DNA of 64,000 nt from Tritrichomonas musculus (taxonomy: Eukaryota > Parabasalia > Tritrichomonadida > Tritrichomonadidae), in contig JAPFFF010000022.1 in NCBI GenBank assembly GCA_039105265.1, forward strand, positions 1,550,001 to 1,614,000, in the 5' to 3' direction. Of this stretch, positions 37,364 to 48,000 are shown piece by piece (within the stretch, counting starts at the first letter, position 1; every line of letters starts with the position of its first letter). The position numbers and the translations under genes are program-made. The notes beneath the pieces were generated by a model that was not told the DNA's origin, ran no database searches, and worked only from the letters and a program-made list of their open reading frames with translations.

Positions 37364-38992
37364 TTAGAAATAATATTTATCTAGAAATTTTTTTGTTTGG
37401 CATCTCATATAAATAAGGCGTGCATCAATTAATTCTTTTAATGCCTTATTTCTTCTTTTTAAAATAACAAGACGTTGTAATGAAATTGCTCTTTCTGCTG
37501 AGGCTTCTGAGCAAGGAGTAGGTTCTAATCGTAAAGCTATATCAGCAAAATTTCGGAATAAAGGATCTTCCATTATGATTTCCCAATTATATGAATTACC
37601 ATCAATAGTAGGTCTAAAATTGGGACATGCTTCTTTAAATGAATTTAGTAAATAGGCATCAAATTGTTTTTCAACAATTTCTTTTTCATCTTTACTATAT
37701 TTAAGAATATCACATATTTCAGATATACCAGATAAAGCTCTTTTAAAGTATGACTTTACTTCCTGTTTTGTTACTGTGATTGTAGGATCAACTTGTTGAG
37801 TTTCTTCCTGGTAAAAAGTTTCTATAGTTTTTTGTCTTATGAAATCATTTTGATTTTCATCTGTGTCTTGAGAAGAAACATTGGAATGAAATTGAAAATC
37901 TTTCAGAGTTCCTTTCTTTCTTTTGAAGCCATTTTTTCTTTTAGTAATGTCATCGAATCCTTTTGGTGTTAATATATAACTTAAAAGCCAGAGATTACCT
38001 TCTTTTGAACTAATTGTGTAATTTTTCAAAGATACATGCATTTCTCTATAAAAATTAGGATTTTTTGATAAAGTAGATGCTTCTTTCATTGCGTCAATTG
38101 CTGATTCAATGATTTTGTAAGCACTGGATAATGGTTGGTTTGCATCTTCAAATATAAGGGTTAATTTTTTTAAAATCATTAGCATATTCTGCAAATCAAT
38201 CATATCTTCAGTAATAAGTGGATGATTTTGTGATTGAAGATATTGATTAATTTCGTTTATATGTTTTTTAAAATACCTTATTATATCATAATCATAAATC
38301 CAGCGGGTTTCAATAAATGTTGGGCATTTATTAGTGAAGGTACAGTCCGAATCATTTAATACTTTAGCAATGTTTCTAATGCTTGTGACTAATTTATTAA
38401 AATTATTATCATGTAACACAACAAACTTGTATGCATTATTGATCCTATGACAAAGACATGGAACAACAATTAACTTTTTAATCATATCATTATCTAAATG
38501 GCGCAATGAGTTATGATAAGATTCCTTGAACGCTTTTAATTGAGCGGTGTTTCCATCAACGACAACAGTAGATACCTTAACCTTAAACTTCTCTATTAGA
38601 TCAAGTCCTTTAGGGATTGTATTTACATAATCTTTGGCTTTACCACCAGTCATCACCTCTGTTGTAGCAACATATTCCCCCAACTTATGTTTTGTGTCAT
38701 GCAAAACGTAATCTAAATATTGCGTTTTCAATGTTGATCCTTCATCAAGCGATAGAGAAGAATAAGAAGAAGTGAATTGTTTCATTCGTTTCCTGTTTAT
38801 TTCATATGCTAAAGATATAAAACGTTGTCGAAACTTGTCTCTTTTAGGTTGAGGAAATTCGCTTGTAAATCTTTCTTCAGGATCTTTGTAGGAACGTGCA
38901 AGGCACATTCCAAATTCTGCACAACTCCTGATAAAACTATACATAGTATCTGAACATGCATTCTCTAAAGACAAATTTAAGCGGCCAACCAA
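37364..38992 (-). CDS. hAT transposase, catalytic and dimerisation part
   Basis: 542 codons. RNase H-fold hAT landmarks: LSLDEGST (first Asp), STVVVDGNTAQ (second Asp), PCLCHRINN (the conserved C-x-C/H element), ETRWIYDY, and the C-terminal dimerisation block LRLEPTPCSEASAERAISL...KRRNKAL. Catalyses cut-and-paste transposition. The N-terminal BED finger lies in the overlapping ORF 38977-39291 in another frame; its sequence relation to the 66-aa copy (..HVC(T/Q).V) points to a one-base indel in the 7-T run at 39119-39125 (A run on the coding strand). So this copy is probably inactive unless the base call is wrong. Confidence 0.85.
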   Translation of the reverse strand: MVGRLNLSLENACSDTMYSFIRSCAEFGMCLARSYKDPEERFTSEFPQPKRDKFRQRFISLAYEINRKRMKQFTSSYSSLSLDEGSTLKTQYLDYVLHDTKHKLGEYVATTEVMTGGKAKDYVNTIPKGLDLIEKFKVKVSTVVVDGNTAQLKAFKESYHNSLRHLDNDMIKKLIVVPCLCHRINNAYKFVVLHDNNFNKLVTSIRNIAKVLNDSDCTFTNKCPTFIETRWIYDYDIIRYFKKHINEINQYLQSQNHPLITEDMIDLQNMLMILKKLTLIFEDANQPLSSAYKIIESAIDAMKEASTLSKNPNFYREMHVSLKNYTISSKEGNLWLLSYILTPKGFDDITKRKNGFKRKKGTLKDFQFHSNVSSQDTDENQNDFIRQKTIETFYQEETQQVDPTITVTKQEVKSYFKRALSGISEICDILKYSKDEKEIVEKQFDAYLLNSFKEACPNFRPTIDGNSYNWEIIMEDPLFRNFADIALRLEPTPCSEASAERAISLQRLVILKRRNKALKELIDARLIYMRCQTKKFLDKYYF

Positions 38993-39291
38993 TATACATA
39001 ATTGGTCAAAGAGTGTAATTGGTGAAACTTCATCATTATCATCTTGAGTCGCTTCTTGGGCAAAGTTTCTAATATCCTCTTGTTGTTCTGTATCACGTAC
39101 CCAAGTACAAACGTGATATTTTTTTCTTTAATAGCTTTGCGATGATGGTCAATCCTTTTTTCATAATTGCACATAAACCGATTCCCTTGCTGATCAATGA
39201 ATTTGCATTTGCAACACACAGTATCTTTAGTATCGTTTGGATTCTTTTTAAAGCGCAGATATGGCCTTGGGTCTCCTTCAAAATACATCAT
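38977..39291 (-). CDS. hAT transposase N-terminal BED-like finger
   Basis: 104-codon ORF. Residues 1-50 carry CCKCKF, MCNY and KRIDHH, a Cys/His cluster of the BED type that binds the transposon ends. The last 50 residues have unnatural composition for the family because the frame changes at the A-run (plus-strand T-run 39119-39125); in the alternative frame the coding continues into the transposase. It overlaps the 542-codon ORF by 16 bp. Confidence 0.7.
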   Translation of the reverse strand: MMYFEGDPRPYLRFKKNPNDTKDTVCCKCKFIDQQGNRFMCNYEKRIDHHRKAIKEKNITFVLGYVIQNNKRILETLPKKRLKMIMMKFHQLHSLTNYVYWLAA

Positions 39292-39459
39292 TTTAAAAAT
39301 GAAATGATAGCATAGAAGTCATATTGTTCATTTTCTGAAAAAGAATGACCAACGTGGTCGGTTTTTGAAACTATGATTGGCCAAATTTTAAAGAAGTTCT
39401 GCTAAATAAATAATAAAATGTTAATTTATAGATCTTTGAATTATCATAATAAAGGTTTT

Positions 39460-40400
39460 TGAGAATTATCATAATAAAAAGAATGTCAAATAACAATAAT
39501 GTAACTTGTTGAGTTCAACTGTGTATACTATTGATGTTATTTATCTGATATATAAGTACTTGTATTATATAAAATGCTTCTAAGAATTATCATAATAAAA
39601 AAGATATCAAATAACAATAATGTAACTTGTTGAGTACAACTGTGTATACTATTGATGTTATTTATCTGATATATAAGTACTTGTATTATATAAAATGCTT
39701 CTAAGAATTATCATAATAAAAAAGATATCAAATAACAATGATGTAACTTGTTGAGTACAACTGTGTATACTATTGATGTTATTTATCTGATATATAAGTA
39801 CTTGTATTATATAAAATGCTTCTAAGAATTATCATAATAAAAAAGATATCAAATAACAATAATGTAACTTGTTGAGTACAACTGTGTATACTATTGATGT
39901 TATTTATCTGATATATAAGTACTTGTATTATATAAAATGCTTCTAAGAATTATCATAATAAAAAAGATATCAAATAACAATAATGTAACTTGTTGAGTAC
40001 AACTGTGTATACTATTGATGTTATTTATCTGATATATAAGTACTTGTATTATATAAAATGCTTCTAAGAATTATCATAATAAAAAAGATATCAAATAACA
40101 ATGATGTAACTTGTTGAGTACAACTGTGTATACTATTGATGTTATTTATCTGATATATAAGTACTTGTATTATATAAAATGCTTCTAAGAATTATCATAA
40201 TAAAAAAGATATCAAATAACAATGATGTAACTTGTTGAGTACAACTGTGTATACTATTGATGTTATTTATCTGATATATAAGTACTTGTATTATATAAAA
40301 TGCTTCTAAGAATTATCATAATAAAAAAGATATCAAATAACAATGATGTAACTTGTTGAGTACAACTGTGTATACTATTGATGTTATTTATATACAAGTA
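39460..40400. repeat. 121-bp tandem satellite, ~8 copies
   Basis: TAAGAATTATCATAATAAAA recurs at 39581, 39702, 39823 and so on at exactly 121-bp spacing, from about 39460 to 40307, with the last copy shortened. Copies differ by only a few bases (for example AATAATG versus AATGATG), so the expansion is recent. It lies inside the hAT element, just upstream of the transposase start. Confidence 0.95.
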
Positions 40401-42340
40401 CTTGTATACTATAAAAGTATCTCGTAACCTTTAAAAAAAAATGAAATCATTTCACAATAAATCCATTTTCTTTTCTTTTCTTTTCTTTATTTAACTTTTA
40501 TTACTTTTTGATAGATTTTGCGAACATCTAACTTTTTTTCACTTCAATTCGCAATATTAATTTTACTAAATACAAAATTACTCAAGATTAATGCTATAAA
40601 AAGAATATATTTTGGAAGGTATTCAAAAAGTTAATAAACAAATTTATCAAAAAAAAAAAAAAAAATTATAAAAAAAGCATACTATAAAAATATTAATATA
40701 TTAAAAGAAAAAAATATTGATAACTATGAAAATTGAATTCAATGATCATTGAATTTTTTTTTTATTTATCGTATATAATTATTACAGTTTTAAGATTATT
40801 TTTAATGTAAATTGATCATTTTCCATCAAAATAATATAAAAATAATAAAATAAAACATTAATTTGTTGATTTACATATATATAAATTGTAAATATAAAGA
40901 TACAAACTAGATAATTTTAACCACGATAGCTTTTAAAATAGTAAAAATTCAAAAGAAAAGAATTAAAAAAATAAAACTGTTTCAAAAAGTAAAAACAAAT
41001 AAAAATCTAAAAGATTTTATTTAAAATCTAATGATAAAATATCTTTATATCTAAATTATTAAAACTACGATTTTAAGGTCTAAATTCTTTAATAAAAGAA
41101 AATCCACATTTATAATAAAAAAGAATCTTGGTATTTTCAATTAATACCTTATTCCCACAAAAACGGATAGAATTTTTTTTACGCACTTTTTCGAAAATTT
41201 CCATTCAATTTTGAAAGGCTTCTGAAAAAGAACAAAATAAAAATATAGCAAATTAAAAACATTCTATCATTATTATTTTTATTAATATAACAATTATTCT
41301 TATCTTCATTTGATTTTTTATAAGTAAATAATCCCTTATGTATCAATTATTTCATTGATATCATTAGATTATTATATTTAAAAACAATGCTTTAACAACA
41401 CTACATGAACTGTTTGAGGATTGTTAAAAACGCATTTTCTTTAATGAGTCATATAAATCTTTAAGGAAATAATACAACGATTTCATTGTTATAATGAAAT
41501 TATTTGGAATGATAAAAGCTTATTTGCCGATAAAATAGGGGAAAAAATAATTTCATTATAACAATTTATTTCTTTAGTCATTATACTGATCAAAGATTAT
41601 GAAAGTGGAAAATATGTATAACTCTCACTGGAGCATAAATGAAATTATTTCATATTTAATATGTAATTGTCTGGAATATGTAAGCAAAAGAAAGATAAAA
41701 ATTTCAAAATATGAGAAAAGTTCTGCTGAGTTCATCATATGAAATAACCGCACGTCGCGACATACAAATTTATTAAACAAGTATATTCATCGCTGAAGCT
41801 GGGCAATAAAGTGAAAAATCGTCAAGATAGAGCCTTAAAAAATAGTTGACCACAGCCATGTACGATTAAAATCCTTTCAAAAAAATTGAATTAAAAGGAT
41901 TTTATGAGAATAAAAAAACTTGAAAAAATGGATGTTATTTGTGGATTTGCAGTTATTAGAGGATTTAGTTGAATTCGTTTGCTGGAAAATTAATTGTTTT
42001 TTTTAAAAATATTTTTATTTTGTCTTTGGCCCAAAGGTAAAATATATTTGATGTTTATTTGACCTTGGTCCTTTGGGCAAATTAGCCCAAAAATAAAGTA
42101 TTCAGAATCATTGAAAATTTAAGAAGAGGGCAAGTTTTCCCAAGCCCACATTTTCTATAGTTTATTTGCCCATATAAACTATTCAATTTTTTTGGATATT
42201 TTCATGTTTTAGATATCCAAATATATATTAAAATTTAAAGAAAAAATAGTTTATGATTTAATAATGTTTAATATAATAATTATTTAGAAATAGGAGAAAC
42301 TACAATACAAAAGATTTATTTTATATTCAAAAAGCCCAAA
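40400..42340. other. AT-rich non-coding interior of hAT element
   Basis: No ORF with protein-like composition on either strand, no tandem array, and many A and T runs. The last 350 bp carry TTGGGC/GCCCAA words (42025-42380) that look like hAT subterminal repeats. Confidence 0.6.
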
Positions 42341-42390
42341 AATCATTGGGCTTGGGCCTTATATTTCAGAGCCCAGTGGAATTGGGCTAT

Positions 42391-42748
42391 GGGCCACATC
42401 ATTATTTAGGTAGTCTGACTCTATGTCAAAGTCGTCAAATGTATCAATATCGTCTGTTTCGAGCGTAGGACCCATTCTTTGGTTGTTGTTGTTGTTGGAT
42501 TCTTCATTCTTGAAGTAAAGCTGCCAGACATCACGCCAGATAAACTTTTCTTCCTGGTCTTTGTTTTTGCTTTTGTCCTTCAGAGTCTCTTCTAAGCGGG
42601 CATAATTGTGCCTGGGAACAATTTCGATGAACTTTCTTACTATATCTTTCTTGAATCCGAAATAGTGATTCTCCCCAGCATATTGAAAGAAGAATTCTTT
42701 CTTATTATCAAAAAGCCAGTTTTTGAAGGTCTTTCCATTCTTATGCAT
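42391..42748 (-). pseudogene. 5' part of a gene interrupted by the hAT element
   Basis: From ATG at 42748 the frame encodes a basic, aromatic N-terminus (KNWLFDNKKEFFFQYAGEN), a helical stretch (RKFIEIVPRHNYARLEETL), an Asn run and an acidic end, then runs into transposon DNA and stops at 42359. Its coding strand matches the remnant at 36436-36538 on the far side of the insertion. Product unknown; member of the virion block by position. Confidence 0.6.
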
Positions 42749-42912
42749 AGTATTTTAGTGATGTTAATGTCCAACTACTTCACCTCCTAAAATTTTTGCT
42801 CAGAAATTCCCAACACCCTCAGAAAAATATTGAATGAGTCGGCCAATCGTAAACCTTTGAAAAAAAACTTTAGATAAAACTTTTTGAATCCAAAATTTTT
42901 AAATATCGGAAC

Positions 42913-43302
42913 TTTTTGATTTATCTTGGTCAAATCCCAAAAATGGGATCGAAAATGGGATCGAAATCCCAAAAATGGGATCGAAAATGGGATTACCTCA
43001 AAAAGACCCTATTTTAGCTGTTTTTTGACCTAAAAAGTGCTCAAATTAGCCTCTTTTTCTAAAAACCCCTACCCAAATATTATCCCATTTTTAATCCCAT
43101 TTTTTAAAAAAAGATATATAAATATAAGATATGTGTTTTCTAAAAATAAATTATGTGAACTCTTCTATAGTTCGTATATATATATATGTTAGAAATTTTT
43201 GGGAGGGCCAAAAATGGGATCAAAAATGGGATCGAAAAAATGAGATTTGACCTATTTCCCCATACTAAATTTCCTGGGGCAAAATGACAATCCCAAAAAT
43301 GG
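42913..43302 (-). repeat. Right copy of 375-390-bp inverted repeat
   Basis: Reverse complement of 17971-18345, with one extra GGGATCGAAAAT unit. It ends 10 bp from the stop of the packaging ATPase gene. The repeat pair encloses 24.6 kb holding the capsid block and the two transposons. Confidence 0.85.
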
Positions 43303-43311
43303 ATTTTTGTC

Positions 43312-44238
43312 TTATTTTCTTATGAAAGTATCTCCTCCGTCTGTGCATTGTACAATCAACATAGGATGGTCATCTGGGTTTGTATTCTTTATTTTATTAA
43401 CTTCATTGTATTTCTCAAAAAATTCATCCCAGTCTAAATTTGAGGCCGACTGACCATATATAAATCGAATTTGCTGTTTATTGAACCCTGGGAATAAATA
43501 TAAGGTTGTTATCTCATTTTTGATATGCGGCTTTATACCTTTCCATCCTTGGATTAACAAGAAAAAAGAGACATTATTATGACGACATCTTCTGAGTAAT
43601 TGACTAAAAAATGACTCTTCTGAGGAGAATAATTTTGAGTTACTGATATCGTCGAAAAGGAAAATTGTATGCAAAAATTTCTTTTCAAAATTTTCAACAT
43701 GAAGGACTTCGAATAAATCTTCTTTTTGTTCTTCTGGAATTTCATTTTTTGTTCTTTCTCTACGAATTCTATAATACATACTTTTTGCTGTCAAAATTTC
43801 GTCTATACAATCTTCAGCATCCTCTTCAGCTACTAAAACAATAGGCATTTCTATCATATTTTTCAAAGTTTGCCAGCTTTTATCATTTTCTTCACCGTCT
43901 TTTGTTATATAAACTAAGAGATGATGAGTCCCCATATAGCCTATTTTAATAATTTCTTCTAGCGCCGTTACGGTTTTACCAAGGCTTTGTTTACCGACTA
44001 TAACATTAACAGAATTATATTTTGTAATAATATCTTTATGTATTGGAGCTATCAAAGCATCTTTATTATCTATCTGTTTTGCTTTTAATTTTGCCTGAAT
44101 TTTTTTGCGTATATCATTATTAAAACCTTTCTCTTCTTCACCTACTCTTCTTAATTTTTCGCCTAATGTAAGTTGTTTTGAGCTATTTGGTTCGGTATCA
44201 GAGTCAGAATCGGAATAATAATCATAATCACTAGACAT
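43312..44238 (-). CDS. A32/FtsK-like genome-packaging ATPase
   Basis: 308 residues from the ATG at 44238 (MSSDYDYYSD); the extension upstream overlaps the next gene and is low-complexity. Walker A GKQSLGKT with Lys88-Thr89, Walker B HTIFLFDD with Asp196-Asp197, then a helical segment and RFIYGQSASN near the end. Acidic N-terminal 20 residues are probably disordered. In Mavericks and related dsDNA viruses this ATPase drives DNA into the preformed capsid. Short member of the family, as usual for Mavericks. Adjacent to a basic peptide gene suited to DNA condensation. Confidence 0.9.
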   Translation of the reverse strand: MSSDYDYYSDSDSDTEPNSSKQLTLGEKLRRVGEEEKGFNNDIRKKIQAKLKAKQIDNKDALIAPIHKDIITKYNSVNVIVGKQSLGKTVTALEEIIKIGYMGTHHLLVYITKDGEENDKSWQTLKNMIEMPIVLVAEEDAEDCIDEILTAKSMYYRIRRERTKNEIPEEQKEDLFEVLHVENFEKKFLHTIFLFDDISNSKLFSSEESFFSQLLRRCRHNNVSFFLLIQGWKGIKPHIKNEITTLYLFPGFNKQQIRFIYGQSASNLDWDEFFEKYNEVNKIKNTNPDDHPMLIVQCTDGGDTFIRK

Positions 44239-44278
44239 TTTTTTTTCTTTAATGCAAAAAAATAATTCAATATTGTTT

Positions 44279-44896
44279 TTATTCTTCCTCTTTATCATCA
44301 TTTTCCTTAGCTTTAGGCTTCTCTTTATCATCATCATCATCTGACTTGAATCCCTTAGCTGCTTCAAGTATAGCATAGGCTAAAATTTTAGTAATATCTT
44401 CTCGGAAATGTTCTTGGTCATCCAACTCTCCGGCCTTACTTTCATCAATAATATTGTCAACAATAATTTGATATTCTAGTTGGATATTCTTTTTGTTTCG
44501 TAATTTGGTCTGTTCTTCTTCTGAATTACAGTTATATTTCTTATATAATTGTTTCAAAACCATTTCTTCCCAGACTATAGGATATGCTTTATTAAGTAAT
44601 CTCATCTTATCTACAGGGATTAAATCGGCAAAATCTGTTTCTGCTAAAGCTTGTACTGTAGACTTTGAAAGAACGTATTTTTTGAATTTATTGAGGGCGG
44701 ATAATTTCCTACCGCCTTTTTCTTTCGATAATTCTTTGACCATTTTCTTTAATTCTGCGACTTCACCACCTACTTATTCTTGCGAAACTTCTATGTATTC
44801 GACGGGTTCTGAGACCGTTCTTGACGGGACACGACGAGGTCTGGGCGGTAAACTAGCTTGGTCTTGTGTTTTTCTCCTTAAGCTTCGAGTAGTCAT
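44279..44896 (-). pseudogene. Small helical gene with basic start and acidic tail
   Basis: The locus encodes a basic N-terminal stretch (MTTRSLRRKTQDQ..., PPRPRRVPSRTV), a helical middle (LSALNKFKKYVLSKSTV, VDKMRLLNKAYPIVW) and an acidic DDDDKEKPKAKEN tail. It lies directly upstream of the packaging ATPase on the same strand. The locus looks broken (about one break); the largest open piece is 44279-44743 (154 codons). A core- or scaffold-type protein is possible. Confidence 0.55.
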
Positions 44897-44972
44897 TTTC
44901 TTATTTGCATTGAAAGAAAAAAGTTCAAAATAATTTTTCTTTTTGAGATATCTTCACTTTTTTATTATGCAT

Positions 44973-45038
44973 TTTAACGTCGACGACGTGTAGTAGTAGT
45001 ACGGCGACGAGAGGTTGTTGTTCTTCTTCTTGCTGGCA
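44973..45038 (-). CDS. 21-aa Arg/Thr-only core peptide (mu/protamine-like)
   Basis: A complete ORF starting MPARRRTTTS and ending in four arginines before TAA: 10 Arg and 7 Thr among 21 residues, alternating RRR/TTT blocks. Codons for Arg are mixed (AGA, CGT, CGC, CGA), so the pattern is not a simple nucleotide repeat; GC content here is far above the surroundings. It is very like adenovirus core peptide mu (X) or a protamine, which condense DNA in the virion. It lies between the packaging-ATPase cluster and the giant repeat protein, same strand. Too short for ordinary gene finders. Confidence 0.65.
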
Positions 45039-45077
45039 TTTTACTTGGAGGAAAAAAATTTTTTTTTATCTTTCCAT

Positions 45078-48000
45078 TTAGACCTTCATGAGAGCTGCTA
45101 ATTGTGGATTTTCTAAAATACTTATTGGAATATTATTTGTTTGAATTGGAGGTTGATAAGCAGGTCGAGCAACAGGCATAGCTCTTCCTTGTTGTCTTTG
45201 AATTCTTAAAGGAGCATTTTTCATTTTATTTCTTTGTCGTATTTCCATTAATTTTCTATCTACTTCTTGTTTTGAAGTATTTCGATTTGGAGTAAAAGTT
45301 TCTCTTCTAATTATTTGTCTTCTTGGAGGTGGAGCTCTAGGCATTTGATAATCATCATCTAAAGAAGGTCCTGCCAGAAATACTTTTGACTCTACAGGTC
45401 GAACAACAGGCATTTGAGGAATAACTTCCGGCATTCTCACAGCATATAACGGAGCATCTTTACGGGCTCTAGTAGGTAATTCTACTATTCCAGAACTTGT
45501 TCGAATCTTCGTTTTTTGGTCTATTGGAATAGGCAATAAATTCCCTGTCTGAGGCATTTTGGGAGTTTTTATTGTGGTTAAAGTAGGTTCTTGATATTCT
45601 TCTAATTTATCTGTTATTAGAGGAGAAGTTATTGGCTTAATAACTGGTAAATCTTCATCATTATCATCATCATATTCTGGCCATTTTTCTTCTGGTTCTT
45701 CTGCTTTGACAGTAAATAATGAGGATGGTCCAGGAGAAGGTTTTGGTGATGTTGCAGGATAAGAATCTTTCTTTAATCTTTGAGCTCTTTGTTTATCTAA
45801 TATCCATCTCCTTAGAGATACAGGAGGGGCAAATTTATTCGAAGGAACAAGGGGTTTTGTAAAATCATTAACTTTAGGTTTGAGAGGATTATCATCGTCA
45901 TCAGAGCCAGAATCAAATTTAGATTTTAATGAAAATAATGAATCTGAAGCAGGTTTAGGGGTATCTCTATTAAATCCTGTCAATCTTAGAGGGGCATTAG
46001 CTCTTGTTAAATCTCCTATACCACTTTTATTGACTTCCATTCCTGGTCTTGAAAAAGTTGTAGGGTTTGTTGTTGAATTTGTTGATGGAGTTAAAGGATT
46101 TGTTTGTTTTTGAGCATTTAAAGCAGAAAATCTTAAAGGCTGACCGACAGTTCCTCCAAATGTAGACCCTGAATTAAATCCTCCTCCTACCGAATTACTT
46201 TTTTGATTATCTTTTTCCCTTTGCTTTTCTTCTAAATCTCTTTTTTCATCATCAAGAGCTTGTTTAGAATTTTCAAATTCCATATTTTTATATTTATCGA
46301 TAGTGATTTCCGACATTCCTAATTTCCTTCTCATTCTATTTATATCATTAATTTTAGGGTTTAAAACATTCTTTTGTTTCTTATCTTCAGCATCCTTTTC
46401 TTGGAATTTCTTGAGTAATTCTTGAAATTGAACATATTGTTGCTGTAAATTTTGCTCTAAGACATCGACATTATTATTTGTTGATTTAACTAATTCATAT
46501 TCAAATTTTTTCTCATCAAGGTTTAATGTCGTAGGTATTTCATATTTCATAGTCTTCATTTCTTTAATCATTTTTCGAATCGGCTTACAAAATTTTTCGA
46601 TTCTCAAGAATCTTTCAGCATCATCAACATTTGGATAAATTTTTGTTACTTCATCTAATTTTGTTATTGCTTCTCCTGAAATTTCATTATATTCTTTGAA
46701 ATGTGGGTCTAAAAATAGGTCGCGAGATTCAATAACTTTTTTCTTTAATTCTGGTAATATTTCATCTATCTTTTCAACGGTAAAATTCTTTTTTCCTGAT
46801 AAGCCAAATTCTGTAATTATTTTCTCTGTTGTTAGTCCTGGCTCACTTCTCTTGTTTGCGATATAATTATAGTCTTGAAGGAGAGACAAAACTCTAACAT
46901 TAAAATAAGCTGTTGTCCAATTTCCTTCTTCAGAACATAATTCGCTTAAGTTATTTTGGTCATATTTTTTACCAAATTTTTCGTTAAATTCTTTTATATT
47001 ATCCAAAGTCTTCATAATAATTTCTATATCTTTTTGGCTTGACGCATACTCTTGAAGTTTTTCTTTCGTAATATTATTAGCCATTATGGCTTTTTCTTTT
47101 GTTTCTTTGTTTAATTGGTCTTCAAATTTTTCGACCCACTCACGCCATCTTTCAATAGTTTCTGTATGTTTTGGGTCTGCTATAAAAGCGTCATAATCTT
47201 TAATGAGTTCTGGCTCTTTTCTTTTTGATTTTCGGAATTTCATCTTCACAACATTATAATCTAAATATTGTCTGAGCGATGCTAAATCAAAATTCCATCT
47301 CTTCAAAAGAGTATTCATGGAATAATTTTTGCCTGATAATGCATTAAAATCTAACCTTAATTCTTCACATAACAAAAAAGCTCTTGCTTCAAAGGCATTT
47401 CCTTTTGCACTTTTCAAACCATCTACAGTACCATATTTTTCAACATCTAGATTATCTTTTGTTCTTTTTTCCATTTCCTCAAGTTCTTTTTTGATCGTAG
47501 ACCAATCATATTTGACAACCTCAGATAAATATTTTTTCAAATCTTTTCCTGAATATTCTTTGAATGTATATTTATTTATATCATCTATTTCTGGCATTTT
47601 ATCTGTATCATTAATTTGGTCATACTTTTCTTTAAGCTCTAATATTTCGAGATGTAAATTTAAATCTTCTGGCTTATCATATTTTCTTAATAACGTTTCT
47701 TGAGTTTCATAATCTAAATTCAAATTTTTCATTTTATTTTTGATATCGTCTTGTGAAGATGCCCTTTCATTAGATTTTGCTTTTGTAATATCTCTAATCA
47801 TTTCATCGATAAGCGGGTCTAATTTTGTAGAGAAGATGATTTCTTTTGTCTTTTGATTCTTAGGGAATAATGAATTTCGATAAAAGATTAAGAGTTCTGC
47901 TATTGCTTTCTTAGCTTTTGGATATTTATTCTTGTTATCTTTATATTGACCTAATTCTCTAAGACAATCATAAAAATTATATTCTGTTCCATGTTGCTGA

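Larger units (their letters stand above)
36539..42390. mobile_element. hAT-family DNA transposon (~5.8 kb)
   Basis: Contains a hAT transposase (37364-38992), a BED-type zinc-finger ORF (38977-39291) and a second BED-type ORF (37015-37215), all on the minus strand. The putative ends carry AGCCCAAT on the left and its complement ATTGGGCT on the right, with several GCCCAA/TTGGGC words nearby as hAT subterminal repeats. No matching 8-bp target duplication was seen, so the boundaries are approximate. It separates coding sequence at 36436-36538 from 42391-42748. The right 3 kb is non-coding apart from a satellite array. Confidence 0.7.

Noticed and set aside
39460-40400. Possible CRISPR or centromere array
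   Set aside because: Contiguous 121-bp units without spacers, inside a hAT transposon; too short to be argued as a centromere.
36539-42390. 8-bp target duplication of the hAT element
   Set aside because: The eight bases beside the AGCCCAAT ends do not match, so no duplication is claimed and borders are given as approximate.
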